This document shows positions 49,019 through 57,845 of a DNA stretch of 64,000 nt, piece after piece; positions within the stretch are counted from its first letter, which is position 1, and each line of letters opens with the position of its first letter. The stretch is from NCBI GenBank assembly GCA_030745885.1, contig JASLNR010000019.1, positions 1 through 64,000 of the forward strand. The letters are read 5' to 3'. The DNA is from Candidatus Thalassarchaeaceae archaeon. GTDB lineage: Archaea; Thermoplasmatota; Poseidoniia; Poseidoniales; Thalassarchaeaceae. A model generated the notes under the pieces. That model had not been told where the DNA came from. It was given only the letters and a program-made list of their open reading frames with translations, and ran no database searches. The position numbers and the translations under genes are program-made.

Positions 49019-50665
49019 ATGGCGGATTGCGAGGTCACTTGGGAGGACTCGGCCGCCGATAGCGTCCTCCTCAAGGCGGTTTCTCACTGGAGGCAGGATT
49101 CCGAGGACTGGTTCCAAGGGTCCTATGAGAGGCTGCCCGAGACCGTCCGGGTCAATCCGCTCCGCAGGGACCGGGGATGGGTGGAGGACTGGTTGAACGA
49201 GGCATCAGCGAAGAGGATACCGTGGTTCAGTGGTCCAGGCAGCGCGTGGCAGCTTCCCTTCGAGAGGGGCAAGGCCGGGGGCGAGGAGGACATTCTGCTC
49301 AAAGCGCTTCACGAGACTGGTAGGGTGACGCGTCAGGAGGCCGTCTCCATGCTGCCGGTGATTGCGCTGGACCCGAGGCCGGGAGATGTGGTCCTCGATA
49401 TGTGCGCCTCTCCAGGGTCAAAGACGACTCAGATCTGCGAGCATCTCGGCAATAGCGGCGTTGTCATTGCCAATGAGGTCATGAGTGGCCGGGTTAACAC
49501 CCTGGTCACTAACGTCCAGCGTCATGCCTCTAGGGCCGCAGTAGTGGTCCAACATGACGGTCGTCACATGCCGATGGTCCCCGAAGACGGTTTCGACAAG
49601 GTACTCGTCGACGTCCCGTGCACTGGGTCCGGGACTACTAGGAAGAATCCTGACGTTTGGGCCAAGTGGTTGCCCTCTTCGGGGCGCTCGCTGCATGATC
49701 TTCAGTCCGACCTGCTCACAAGGGCGATTCGAATGACCAAGCGGGGTGGCAGGATAGTCTACGCCACTTGCTCGCTCGATCCTGTGGAGGACGAGGCGGT
49801 GGTGGCGCGGGCGCTCGAGGGAGGAGGGGTTAGGATCGTTCCGGGCCACAGCCTGCTCGATGGCGTGCCCTCGGAGCATGGCCTAACCCATTGGCCTGTA
49901 CTCGACGATGAGGGAGAGTCCACCGACGAGTTAGAAATCCCCGAGTCCATGATGCCCCCCCTAGATGGACTCGTTCGCAGTGAGCTGGTCCACTGCGTGC
50001 GAATCTGGAACGATGCCATCGAGGGTGGCGGTTTCTTCCTAGCAGTGCTCGAGAGGATCGGGGGCGATGATAGGCATTCAACCCAACCGAAGCGAGTTCT
50101 CACCCCCGACGAGGTCGACCCGGACCCGGGGTCCTTCCCACAGCCCCTAGATGATGACTGGGAGCGGAGGCTGGAGATCGCATGGGGAGCGATTCCGGCG
50201 GGAATGTGGATTCGTGGCAAGAGCCTGCTTTGGTCTACCGAAGAGGCCTTCGACGTCTGGGAGTCCGGGCGCAGCCGTCGGGGCGGGCGCATTCAGGTTC
50301 CGGGTCGGCGCTGGAGACCGTTGAAGGCGATTCACATCGGGCTGATCGCCGCTAGGATAAGGCAGGGTGAGCTGAGTCGCATAGTATCACGCGCCGCGAC
50401 CAGTCTGCTGCCCGAAATCCAAGGTGGATTCACAGAAATCAGCGATGAGGGCTTTGAAAGAGTCCTGCTTGGCAAGGAGCCCGCACCGGGAGATCTCGAT
50501 GAGGCTCTAGGAGGAATGCGCGGCGGTCGCATCCTAGTTGACGAGGGAGGAGCCTGCATGACCGCTTGGATCGGCGCTCGTGTAACGCCGATGGTGAGCG
50601 AGGCTGAACTAAGGGTGCTGAGGGCAATGCGTGGTTTGCCAATCGTACTGGCAGAAGAGGAATAA
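49019..50665 (+). CDS. NOL1/NOP2/Sun-family RNA m5C methyltransferase
   Basis: 548 residues. SAM-binding motif I is VLDMCASPGSKT near residue 125. Motif IV DVPCTGSGT (Cys201) and motif VI ATCSLDP (Cys251) supply the two catalytic cysteines of the m5C family. The long C-terminal extension (about 370-548) resembles the extra RNA-binding region of NSUN2/Trm4-type tRNA methyltransferases. Target is probably tRNA or rRNA cytosine. ATG 49019 was chosen. The gene is divergent from the unknown 48501-48857 gene by about 160 bases. Confidence 0.92.
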   Translation: MADCEVTWEDSAADSVLLKAVSHWRQDSEDWFQGSYERLPETVRVNPLRRDRGWVEDWLNEASAKRIPWFSGPGSAWQLPFERGKAGGEEDILLKALHETGRVTRQEAVSMLPVIALDPRPGDVVLDMCASPGSKTTQICEHLGNSGVVIANEVMSGRVNTLVTNVQRHASRAAVVVQHDGRHMPMVPEDGFDKVLVDVPCTGSGTTRKNPDVWAKWLPSSGRSLHDLQSDLLTRAIRMTKRGGRIVYATCSLDPVEDEAVVARALEGGGVRIVPGHSLLDGVPSEHGLTHWPVLDDEGESTDELEIPESMMPPLDGLVRSELVHCVRIWNDAIEGGGFFLAVLERIGGDDRHSTQPKRVLTPDEVDPDPGSFPQPLDDDWERRLEIAWGAIPAGMWIRGKSLLWSTEEAFDVWESGRSRRGGRIQVPGRRWRPLKAIHIGLIAARIRQGELSRIVSRAATSLLPEIQGGFTEISDEGFERVLLGKEPAPGDLDEALGGMRGGRILVDEGGACMTAWIGARVTPMVSEAELRVLRAMRGLPIVLAEEE

Positions 50666-50714
50666 CGTGGAGAAATTGCACAATCGAAAACGAAATGCCG
50701 AATAATTATGGCAT

Positions 50715-51206
50715 ATGTTCAAGAGCCGTAGCAATAAACATCCACTCTCGGTGTTTGTTTTGGACGATGTGGACCAGCGTATTATCAAGGTCCTTGAGGC
50801 GGATGCCCGAACCTCGATGAGGAGGATCGCAGAGGAAGTGGGAGTAGCTCTTGGGACCGTTAGCAATCGGGTGAGGCGGATGGAGGGCATGGGGGTCATC
50901 CGCGGCTACACCGTCCTGCTGGACCCAGAAAGGTCAGGATGGGGGCTTAGTGTGGTAATCGGGCTTAGGATTGAGAAGGGGAGATTAATGGAAGTTCAGA
51001 AGAAGATCGCGGAGGACCATCGCGTTTACGGCGTGTACGACGTAACCGGTGACTACGACTCTATGGTCCTCGCCAGAGCCCGCGACCGCGGCGATCTGGA
51101 TGACCTTTCGAAGGGCGTGGTGAGCATGGGAGGCATCGAGCGCTCGGTCACCCATCTGGTTCTGAACACTGTCAAGGAGATGCCTCCCTCTCTGCCAGAG
51201 GAATGA
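50715..51206 (+). CDS. Lrp/AsnC-family transcriptional regulator
   Basis: Up to 163 residues. A winged HTH (DQRIIKVLEADARTSMRRIA and VALGTVSNRVRRME) is followed by an Lrp ligand/RAM domain containing YGVYDVTGDYDSMVLARA. These proteins respond to amino acids and regulate metabolism. The first ~12 residues before LDDVDQRI are unusual for the family. GTG 50751 is an alternative, and an AT-rich TATA-like AATAATTA at 50701-50708 would fit that later start better. It follows the methyltransferase by 49 bases. Confidence 0.92.
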   Translation: MFKSRSNKHPLSVFVLDDVDQRIIKVLEADARTSMRRIAEEVGVALGTVSNRVRRMEGMGVIRGYTVLLDPERSGWGLSVVIGLRIEKGRLMEVQKKIAEDHRVYGVYDVTGDYDSMVLARARDRGDLDDLSKGVVSMGGIERSVTHLVLNTVKEMPPSLPEE

Positions 51207-51731
51207 TCAACCGATTTCGTCGAGTTCTCCCTGGATGATGGGCTCCAGGAATTGTGAATGAGGCAGTAGGGACTCTACAGTCCGGCCCTCGGGCTTCATA
51301 GCTCTGAGCAGAATCATTCGCAGGTCCTCGTCGATGGGGGCATCGAGCGCCATCAGTCGGTCCCTTAGGGAGGTCTGCAACTTTCCTCCAGTCCGGTCCC
51401 AATCCATCAGCAGAATCAGTGACGGGCCCCCATCAGGTGGGCGAGAGGAGCAGTAGGTAGTGTGCAGGTGGGCAACGAGGCGCGCTCTGTCCCAGCCCCT
51501 ATTCACCTTCTCGATGACGCCCGAAAAGCCCAGTGCCCTCAGGGCTTTCTCATCATTGAGACCCTCGACGACGACGGGGCAGCCCGAGCCCCCCTCGGCA
51601 ATCGGCCTATTCCTAAGTATAGAGGTCGCGATTGCCTTGGCGGCCACTTCGAAGCGGACATCTCGGTCAGGCGGCCCAGCAGCCCTCGCTCTCTGGCCCA
51701 CCCAATCGGGGAGCCTCCCTCTATCGGACAT
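51207..51731 (-). CDS. Toprim-domain protein (UPF0292/RNase M5-like)
   Basis: 174 residues. The Toprim glutamate is in CPVVVEGLNDEKALRALGF (near residues 51-69) and the DxD pair in LILLMDWDRTGG (near 106-117). The small archaeal Toprim family with this layout is of unknown function; the fold serves nucleases and primases. It is 1 base from the DUF167 gene, giving an operon, and its stop is directly adjacent to the convergent Lrp stop. Confidence 0.85.
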   Translation of the reverse strand: MSDRGRLPDWVGQRARAAGPPDRDVRFEVAAKAIATSILRNRPIAEGGSGCPVVVEGLNDEKALRALGFSGVIEKVNRGWDRARLVAHLHTTYCSSRPPDGGPSLILLMDWDRTGGKLQTSLRDRLMALDAPIDEDLRMILLRAMKPEGRTVESLLPHSQFLEPIIQGELDEIG

Positions 51732-51732
51732 C

Positions 51733-52032
51733 TCAGACCCCCAGCGAGGCCCTCGCCTCGCTAGTCGTTACCCCTTCGACCCTGACAGACTTGCGCCTGC
51801 TGGACATCCCGCTTTGGAGGGAAACCCTCGGACGTTCCACGCCCAGACTGTCGGAGAGCAGGGCTAGCAGTTCCGAGTTCGCCGCGCCATCAACGGGCGG
51901 AGAGGAGACGGAGATCCTGAGACGGCCTCTCCACGGCTCGATGCCTACTATGCGAGAACGCTGTGCTGCGGGTGTAAGGTCGACTAGGATTAGTACGCCC
52001 TCTCCATCCTCAGAGATCCAATTTCCAGGCAT
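51733..52032 (-). CDS. DUF167 (YggU/UPF0235) protein
   Basis: 99 residues with LTPAAQRSRIVGIEPWRGRL, then SPPVDGAANSELLALLSDSL and a final basic SRRKSVRV, which is the DUF167 pattern. The function is unknown; it is a small alpha/beta protein found across all three domains. ATG 52032 is 122 bases upstream of the divergent cox2 gene. Confidence 0.9.
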   Translation of the reverse strand: MPGNWISEDGEGVLILVDLTPAAQRSRIVGIEPWRGRLRISVSSPPVDGAANSELLALLSDSLGVERPRVSLQSGMSSRRKSVRVEGVTTSEARASLGV

Positions 52033-52154
52033 GTTATGGGGGAATCCCGGAGGCTGTGCTTGTAGTTATTGTTTAACCCGTGTATGGGGCTGGCCCAGAG
52101 GGCCAATCCGCGACCCTTATGAGGGGATTTTCCCCCGCGGGGCTGGAGAGTTGC

Positions 52155-52895
52155 ATGAGCGTCACGACTGTGCTCTTCGACGTGCTCTGGGACGAGTACA
52201 TCCTGTGGTCGATTTTGGTCGGTGCCATCGCTTTCGGATGGCTGTACCACCACACATTCTGGTTCCGCTCTTATGACGGAGAGGCCCCACCCAATGTCGA
52301 CCTCCTGAAGGTAGGCGTGTTCCCCAAGCACAACGACGACATGAGGCTCGAGGTTACTTGGACTATCCTCCCTTTCCTGCTCATCATCTACCTGACCTAC
52401 ATCTCTTGGGCACCCCTCGATGCCTTGTGGACCTCAACGGAAGGGGGCTTCCACGGCTACGAGTGTGGAGAGGTGAATCCCAACGAAGGTATAGTTTACG
52501 AATTTTCAGACAACGAGATGGATTCGGACGGTATAGTAACCTCTGACTGCTACCACGTTATCGAAATCACCGCCCAGCAGTGGTTCTGGTCGTTCGACTG
52601 CTTGGAGTTGGAGAGCGACCTCTGCGACACTGGCACGGACAGCGTCGAGGTTTACGGCAGTGTGCCCATACTCATGCTAAAGGAGGGCGAGACCTACTTG
52701 GCTGTGATGGAGTCAGAGGACGTCACCCATGCACCGTGGTTCCTGAACCTCGGTACTAAGGAGGACGTTCTGATGGGGCAGCAGACGAGCCTCTGGCTGC
52801 CTGTAACGGACACTGGAGACTCGATGATTCTGTGTGCTGAGTACTGCGGGGATGCGCACTCCGTTATGGCAGCGGTTCTGTCAGTACACAACTGA
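52155..52895 (+). CDS. coxB: Cytochrome c oxidase subunit II
   Basis: 246 residues. Two membrane helices are followed by the CuA domain: EITAQQWFWSF, VTHAPWFL (His ligand), and the C-terminal CAEYCGDAHSVM (two Cys, His, Met ligands). Dinuclear CuA is therefore intact, implying cytochrome c or a cupredoxin as electron donor. An acidic, Cys-containing insertion lies around residues 105-135. ATG 52155 has a GGAGAG upstream. It is the first gene of the oxidase operon, 6 bases from subunit I. Confidence 0.95.
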   Translation: MSVTTVLFDVLWDEYILWSILVGAIAFGWLYHHTFWFRSYDGEAPPNVDLLKVGVFPKHNDDMRLEVTWTILPFLLIIYLTYISWAPLDALWTSTEGGFHGYECGEVNPNEGIVYEFSDNEMDSDGIVTSDCYHVIEITAQQWFWSFDCLELESDLCDTGTDSVEVYGSVPILMLKEGETYLAVMESEDVTHAPWFLNLGTKEDVLMGQQTSLWLPVTDTGDSMILCAEYCGDAHSVMAAVLSVHN

Positions 52896-52901
52896 GGTGG
52901 T

Positions 52902-55229
52902 ATGGTGGGGCAATCCAAGAAGACGCGCGGCGCACTCGTGATGCTTGTGGTCGTCGCAGCCATGCTGGCCGCCCCCTCTGCCACCTCGCTGCCGGTGGGG
53001 ATCTCGGGGGCCAAGGATTCCGGGTGCAATTGCCACGGTGCAACGCCGGACGCGGTGGTGACGCCCACTATCGCCGGACTGCCCGCGACCTACAACTACT
53101 CGGAATCCTACGAGCTCACGGTCTCTTTCTCTGGAGGCCCCAGTGAATTGGGAAACAGCAACCAAGGCGGCTTCCACCTATGGGTCAGCGACGGCGAGCT
53201 GTCGGTTACGGACGCCACTGCCCAGTTGTTCAACCCAAACGAGGCCGGACACACCGAGGCGGGCAATGACCAAACCTCGTGGTCCATGACTTGGACTGCG
53301 CCTGCCACAGACAGGAACGTGGAGTTCGTCCTCCACGTCAACTCGGTCAATGGCAACGCCGACGGAGCTGGCGGAGGGGGTTCTGGCGACCTGTGGAACA
53401 AGGTCAGCGTCAAGATCACGGGACCGGTAGAGGTGCTGGAGCAGGCCGACCCGTTCCTCGTGCTCTCCGTCCTAATCATCGTTTGCGCAGTCCTGCTTGG
53501 GATCACTCTCACCTTCGTTTTCTACAGCAGGAACCCTGACTCATTCGACTGGGACAACTTTGCCCCATGGATAGCAGAGTGGATGACCAGCACCGACCAC
53601 AAGAGGATTGGCACCCTGTACTTCGTCCAGGGGTTGTTCTTCCTAGGCGTGGGCGGGATTATGGCCATGTTCATCCGTATTCAACTAGCCGTCCCTGGCA
53701 ACGACTTCCTGACCCAGGAGCAGTACAACCAGTTCTTCACCCTGCACGGAACGACGATGATCTTCCTCGCCGCGATGCCGTTGATTAACGGATTCGCGAA
53801 CTGGATCGTGCCGTTGCAGATTGGCGCGCCCGATCTGGCGCTGCCGAGGATCAACGCGATGTCGTTCTGGCTGCAGCCGTTCTCAGCGATTCTGATCTTC
53901 ACCGGGATATTCTCCGGTGGAGGGGCAGACACCGGGTGGACGGGATACGCGCCCTACGTAGTAAGCGAGACTGCGCACGTTGGGACCACGATGTGGGCAG
54001 CTGGGCAGATCATGCTAGTCGCCTCTTCCACGCTGACTGGCATCAACTTCCTTACCACCATCGCAGTGATGCGCGCGGAGGGCATGGGATGGATGAAAAT
54101 GCCCCTGTTCACCTGGTCAATCTTCATTGCCAACGTGATGCTGTTCCTCTCAATCCCGGCCTTCGGGGTCGGCCTCATCCAGGTCTACCTAGACAGGGTG
54201 ATCGGCACTGCGTTCTACGATATAGCGGCTGGCGGCGACCCCTTGCTATGGAGCCACCTGTTCTGGTACTTCGGCCACCCCGAGGTTTACGTGGTGGTGG
54301 TTCCTGCCTTCGGAATCATCTCCGAGGTGGTTGCCACGAGCGCAAGACGCTCTGTGTTCGGCTACCGATCGATGGTCTACGCCATGGCAGGGATCGGCGT
54401 CGTGGCCTTCATCGTCTACGGCCACCACATGTTCACCAGCGGCATGAGCCCGACTCTTCGCTTCGTCACGATGCTGACTACGATGCTGGTCGCGGTGCCT
54501 ACTGGGATCAAGGTGTTCAACTGGCTGATGACCATGCATGGGGGGTCCTTGGTCTACCGAACGCACACCCTGTGGGCCCTGGGATTCCTCGTGACCTTCA
54601 CCTTGGGGGGCTTCTCCGGGATGTTCTTCCCTTCGATCGCGATGGACGTCCACCTGCACGAGTCGTACTTCGTGGTCGCCCACTTCCACTACGTGCTGGT
54701 GGGTGGAACTGTGTTCGGGTTCTTCGCCGGAATCTACTACTGGTTCCCCAAGGCCACGGGGAGGATGTTGGACGAGAAGCTCGGGGTACTCCACTTCCTG
54801 AGTGCCTTCGTCTCCTACAACGCGCTGTTCTGGCCGATGCACCGACTGGGCGTCTGGGGGATGACCAGAAGGCACCACACCTACTTCATCACCACGGACG
54901 AGGCCCTTGGCTCTCTGCCGCCGGAGGCCGCGGGCTGGAACATGTTCATCACCGTCTCAGCATTCGCGTTCTTCCTCTCCAACTTCATCCTGGTCGCCAA
55001 CATGGTGGTCACCTACATCCGCGGCGAGCCGGCGCCGGATGACCCGTGGGGCGGCTGGTCCTTCGAGTGGATGACATCCTCGCCGCCCCCCACGCCCAGC
55101 TTCGACCCGCACAACCTCCCGAGGCTGGAGGACGCAAACGAGCACATCGCCAACGAGCCGGGAGTAATCGGCCGGTGGTTCAAGCGGCTCATGGTGCCCG
55201 ACGAAGAGACCGGGGAGGTGGCACATTGA
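52902..55229 (+). CDS. coxA: Cytochrome c oxidase subunit I with N-terminal exported domain
   Basis: 775 residues, about 220 longer than usual. Residues 1-29 look like a signal peptide; ~30-180 form an extra beta-rich domain with a CNCHG motif at 42-46. This domain resembles Reeler-like 'choice-of-anchor V' exported domains. A membrane helix near 186-210 precedes canonical subunit I from about 228 (MTSTDHKRIGTLYF). Heme and CuB ligands are intact: FTLHGTTM, WYFGHPEVYVVVVPAFG, YGHHMFTSG and HLHESYFVVAHFHYVL. GHPEVY places it in type A1. CxCH differs from the classical CxxCH heme site. Frame is continuous from ATG 52902, so fusion is not a sequencing artefact within this window. Confidence 0.95.
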   Translation: MVGQSKKTRGALVMLVVVAAMLAAPSATSLPVGISGAKDSGCNCHGATPDAVVTPTIAGLPATYNYSESYELTVSFSGGPSELGNSNQGGFHLWVSDGELSVTDATAQLFNPNEAGHTEAGNDQTSWSMTWTAPATDRNVEFVLHVNSVNGNADGAGGGGSGDLWNKVSVKITGPVEVLEQADPFLVLSVLIIVCAVLLGITLTFVFYSRNPDSFDWDNFAPWIAEWMTSTDHKRIGTLYFVQGLFFLGVGGIMAMFIRIQLAVPGNDFLTQEQYNQFFTLHGTTMIFLAAMPLINGFANWIVPLQIGAPDLALPRINAMSFWLQPFSAILIFTGIFSGGGADTGWTGYAPYVVSETAHVGTTMWAAGQIMLVASSTLTGINFLTTIAVMRAEGMGWMKMPLFTWSIFIANVMLFLSIPAFGVGLIQVYLDRVIGTAFYDIAAGGDPLLWSHLFWYFGHPEVYVVVVPAFGIISEVVATSARRSVFGYRSMVYAMAGIGVVAFIVYGHHMFTSGMSPTLRFVTMLTTMLVAVPTGIKVFNWLMTMHGGSLVYRTHTLWALGFLVTFTLGGFSGMFFPSIAMDVHLHESYFVVAHFHYVLVGGTVFGFFAGIYYWFPKATGRMLDEKLGVLHFLSAFVSYNALFWPMHRLGVWGMTRRHHTYFITTDEALGSLPPEAAGWNMFITVSAFAFFLSNFILVANMVVTYIRGEPAPDDPWGGWSFEWMTSSPPPTPSFDPHNLPRLEDANEHIANEPGVIGRWFKRLMVPDEETGEVAH

Positions 55230-56284
55230 GCGCCGACTACCACGATGACCACTCCCACCCCAGCGCCTGGGGCCCCCACGACTGGAGCCACGGCGCGCCG
55301 CACAACTCGTGGGCGCCGATCATCATGAGCTGTGGCTTCGCAATCTTCCTCTTCACCCTCGCAGGAGCCTTCCAGTGGGGCGAGTTCGTGAGCGCTGGCT
55401 ACGTACCGCTGGTGTTCGGCGGCCTCGGCGTGACCTTCTTCGGCTTGGTAGTCTGGTGGCGGCAGGACATGGGCTTCGACGGCGCCAGCTACGAGCCGAA
55501 GTCGGCTGGCGCGCCATTCCAGAACATCGACATCCGCAAGGTCGCGATGTGGGTATTCCTCATGTCTGAGATGATGATCTTCACCTCTCTCTTCAGCACC
55601 TACATGCGCTACCGGCTGGGCCTCGATAACTGCGGTGACGTCTTCGCCTCGGGCAACTGGGTGGAGGGCACCCCGGTGGTCTGCTTCGAGCCCGCCAGCC
55701 ACCTCATCTCCTCGAGCTGGTTCCACCTCGCCCCGGGCGCGATCAACACCTTCGCCCTCATCATGTCCTCCTTCACCATAGTGCAGGCGCTGCGCTGGGC
55801 CAAGAAGCCCGTAGGCAGCGTAGACGAGGATATCCGCCGCAGGAGGATCACGCGGTACCTAGGCACCACCTGGATACTCGCATTGCTCTTCATCACGCTG
55901 AAGATGGTGGAGTGGTTCTTGGGCTTCCCGCTACCCGAGTTCCTCCACGAGTACAACCACGGCCACGCCGCCATCGACTCGTTGTACTCGGAGGGGTACC
56001 TTATCAACAACGACCACTATCAGCACCACTCCTACGTCGACGAGGCCACCCACGCCCACATGATGGCCGACATCCAGGTCAGCGCCACGACCTTCTACGT
56101 GACCACGGGTACCCACGGGGTGCACGTGTTCGGTGGGGTGATCGGCCTGACTTACATGACCTACAAGGCCCACACCGGGGGCTACACACCGGACAACGCG
56201 GTCTCGATCGAGTACTTCGGGCTCTACTGGCACTTCGTAGACCTGGTCTGGGTCCTCGTATTCCCATTCTTCTATCTGTACTGA
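55226..56284 (+). CDS. coxC: Cytochrome c oxidase subunit III
   Basis: 352 residues with seven predicted membrane helices, LMSEMMIFTSLFSTYMRYR, a long hydrophilic insertion (about 265-300) rich in His and acidic residues, and the C-terminal TGTHGVHVFGGVIGL and WHFVDLVWVLVFPFFY. Subunit III stabilises the oxidase and supplies oxygen channels. It starts at TTG 55226, which overlaps the subunit I stop (TTGA), giving translational coupling. Confidence 0.94.
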   Translation: MSADYHDDHSHPSAWGPHDWSHGAPHNSWAPIIMSCGFAIFLFTLAGAFQWGEFVSAGYVPLVFGGLGVTFFGLVVWWRQDMGFDGASYEPKSAGAPFQNIDIRKVAMWVFLMSEMMIFTSLFSTYMRYRLGLDNCGDVFASGNWVEGTPVVCFEPASHLISSSWFHLAPGAINTFALIMSSFTIVQALRWAKKPVGSVDEDIRRRRITRYLGTTWILALLFITLKMVEWFLGFPLPEFLHEYNHGHAAIDSLYSEGYLINNDHYQHHSYVDEATHAHMMADIQVSATTFYVTTGTHGVHVFGGVIGLTYMTYKAHTGGYTPDNAVSIEYFGLYWHFVDLVWVLVFPFFYLY

Positions 56285-56295
56285 GGTGAAATGAA

Positions 56296-56628
56296 ATGTC
56301 GCACTACAAGATCTTCGGGAAGGACCCCTACTGGATGAACTTCTACGGGCTGTTGATCCTTACAGTCATCGAGGTCGGCGCGGTCGGCATCGACCTCAGC
56401 AAGACGACTACACTGATGATACTGACCGTTATAGCGATCCCGAAGTTCATGATGATCGCCGGGATCTTCATGCACCTCTACGGTGATGACGACTCCGGGA
56501 TCCTGACCATGACAGCGCTGTTCCCGGCCTTCTTCATACTCATCATGATCCTGTTCATCGGCCTGACCCACCCGGACAGCGCGAGTGGTCTGCCCGACTG
56601 GTGCAGGCCGGGCAACTACGGCCTGTAG
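56296..56628 (+). CDS. coxD: Cytochrome c oxidase subunit IV (prokaryotic type)
   Basis: 110 residues with three membrane helices, including ILTVIAIPKFMMIAGIFMHL, the signature of the prokaryotic COX4/CyoD family. It closes the II-I-III-IV operon and starts 11 bases after subunit III. The C-terminus is short and polar. Confidence 0.88.
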   Translation: MSHYKIFGKDPYWMNFYGLLILTVIEVGAVGIDLSKTTTLMILTVIAIPKFMMIAGIFMHLYGDDDSGILTMTALFPAFFILIMILFIGLTHPDSASGLPDWCRPGNYGL

Positions 56629-56662
56629 GGTTCATGAGTGGACTCGACTCCGAAACCATGCT

Positions 56663-56745
56663 GCAGACGTCGCATAGCCTGGTATTGCGCCGGATTTGAA
56701 ATCCGGTGTCCTAGTGACTCGGGAGTTCAAATCTCTCCGTCTGCG
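56663..56745 (+). tRNA. tRNA-Ser (anticodon TGA)
   Basis: Class II tRNA of 83 bases. Acceptor GCAGACG pairs with CGTCTGC, the anticodon stem CCGGA/TCCGG surrounds loop TTTGAAA (anticodon TGA), and there is an extended variable arm. The T-arm contains AGTTCAAATCT. CCA is encoded at 56746-56748 and ends exactly where the convergent kinase gene's stop begins. Confidence 0.92.
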
Positions 56746-56748
56746 CCA

Positions 56749-57813
56749 CTACTCGTTGGGTATCGAGGCCGCGCCCCGCACGGTAAGCTGGTCATCGTGG
56801 TAATGCATGGTGGCGGGAGTGGTGATGACCGCCTCGCCATCGACGTTGATGAACATCGGTGCCCCCGAGGAGTGGCCGAACTCAATCCTGCTCGCGTCCT
56901 GCATGGCCACGCTCCACATCCCTATGTGCTTGCCCTTCTCGAGAGGCCCCATCAGGCGTAGCATCTGGGACTTGGACAGCCCCCATGCAGTGACTAGGGA
57001 TGCGTGCCCCTGGGTGGGCTTGGCCCCCGGTGCCACTCTGTAGCCGCCGCCGAAGGTCTGGCACATGCTCATGCAGAACAGCCCGGAGAGGTCTATCGTC
57101 TCCGCCGCCCCCCCGTCGATGGCAATCGTGCCCGACTCCTTCTTCCACTTGATGATGGCCTTGATGGCCAGCAGGGTGTACTTCATCTGGCCGCGAATCC
57201 TCTTGAACTGGCCCTCGTCCTTCATGCGGTTGACCACCGAGGTGACCCCTCCGTCGCTCTCTAGGAAGCTCCATCGGACCAGGTTGCCAATGTTCTCGGG
57301 CTCGCCGTTGCATGTTCTGGGCACGGGAGCGGCCTTCGATGGGTGGTCTGGGGCCGGCGGGCCCTCCACGCGAATCGCGCCCACCCTGCGGTCGGTGCCG
57401 TCTACGAGGATGTCGACTGCGACCTGCATGTCCTTGAACTTGTTACCCCTAGGAGTAGGGATCCCATGGGCCCGGGCGTAGTCGTTGCCGCTGCCTATGG
57501 GGAGTATGCCCAGCGCCTTGTCCGAGCCCCTCAGCCCCGAAGCGACCTCGTGCACTGTGCCGTCGCCGCCGACGGCCACCACTAGTTCGTGGTCACCGTC
57601 GCACAGATCCCTGGCTATGTCCATGGCATGGCCCGGCTCCTCGGTGTGATGAAGATCGATCTCGAACCCTGCCTCCCTGAGCGCCGGCTCGAAGCCCTCC
57701 CAATGCTTGATCGACAGCCCATCGCGGGCTTTGGGATTGAGGATGCAGGCGATGCGAGACACGTCGTGGGCGGTGCGTCTCTCGACTTGAATACTGCCGA
57801 AGCAAGCAATCAT
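56749..57813 (-). CDS. Diacylglycerol/sphingosine kinase-like protein
   Basis: 354 residues. The DAGK catalytic domain has ILNPKARDG, then VVAVGGDGTVHEVASGL and LPIGSGNDYARA, the nucleotide-binding motifs. The C-terminal half is beta-rich with GMWSVAMQDASRIEFGH. Family members phosphorylate diacylglycerol, sphingosine or archaeal lipid precursors. Substrate is unknown; an archaeol-type lipid is plausible. Start ATG 57813 is the longest; GTG about 16 codons on is an alternative. It is divergent from ribD. Confidence 0.88.
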   Translation of the reverse strand: MIACFGSIQVERRTAHDVSRIACILNPKARDGLSIKHWEGFEPALREAGFEIDLHHTEEPGHAMDIARDLCDGDHELVVAVGGDGTVHEVASGLRGSDKALGILPIGSGNDYARAHGIPTPRGNKFKDMQVAVDILVDGTDRRVGAIRVEGPPAPDHPSKAAPVPRTCNGEPENIGNLVRWSFLESDGGVTSVVNRMKDEGQFKRIRGQMKYTLLAIKAIIKWKKESGTIAIDGGAAETIDLSGLFCMSMCQTFGGGYRVAPGAKPTQGHASLVTAWGLSKSQMLRLMGPLEKGKHIGMWSVAMQDASRIEFGHSSGAPMFINVDGEAVITTPATMHYHDDQLTVRGAASIPNE

Positions 57814-57845
57814 GAGGAGAGGGCGGGCTCAGTAGCCAGACTAAC

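Noticed and set aside
53936..55042. A 368-codon plus-strand open frame inside coxA
   Set aside because: It is a second reading of the GC-rich coxA sequence, basic and featureless, while the coxA frame carries all family motifs.
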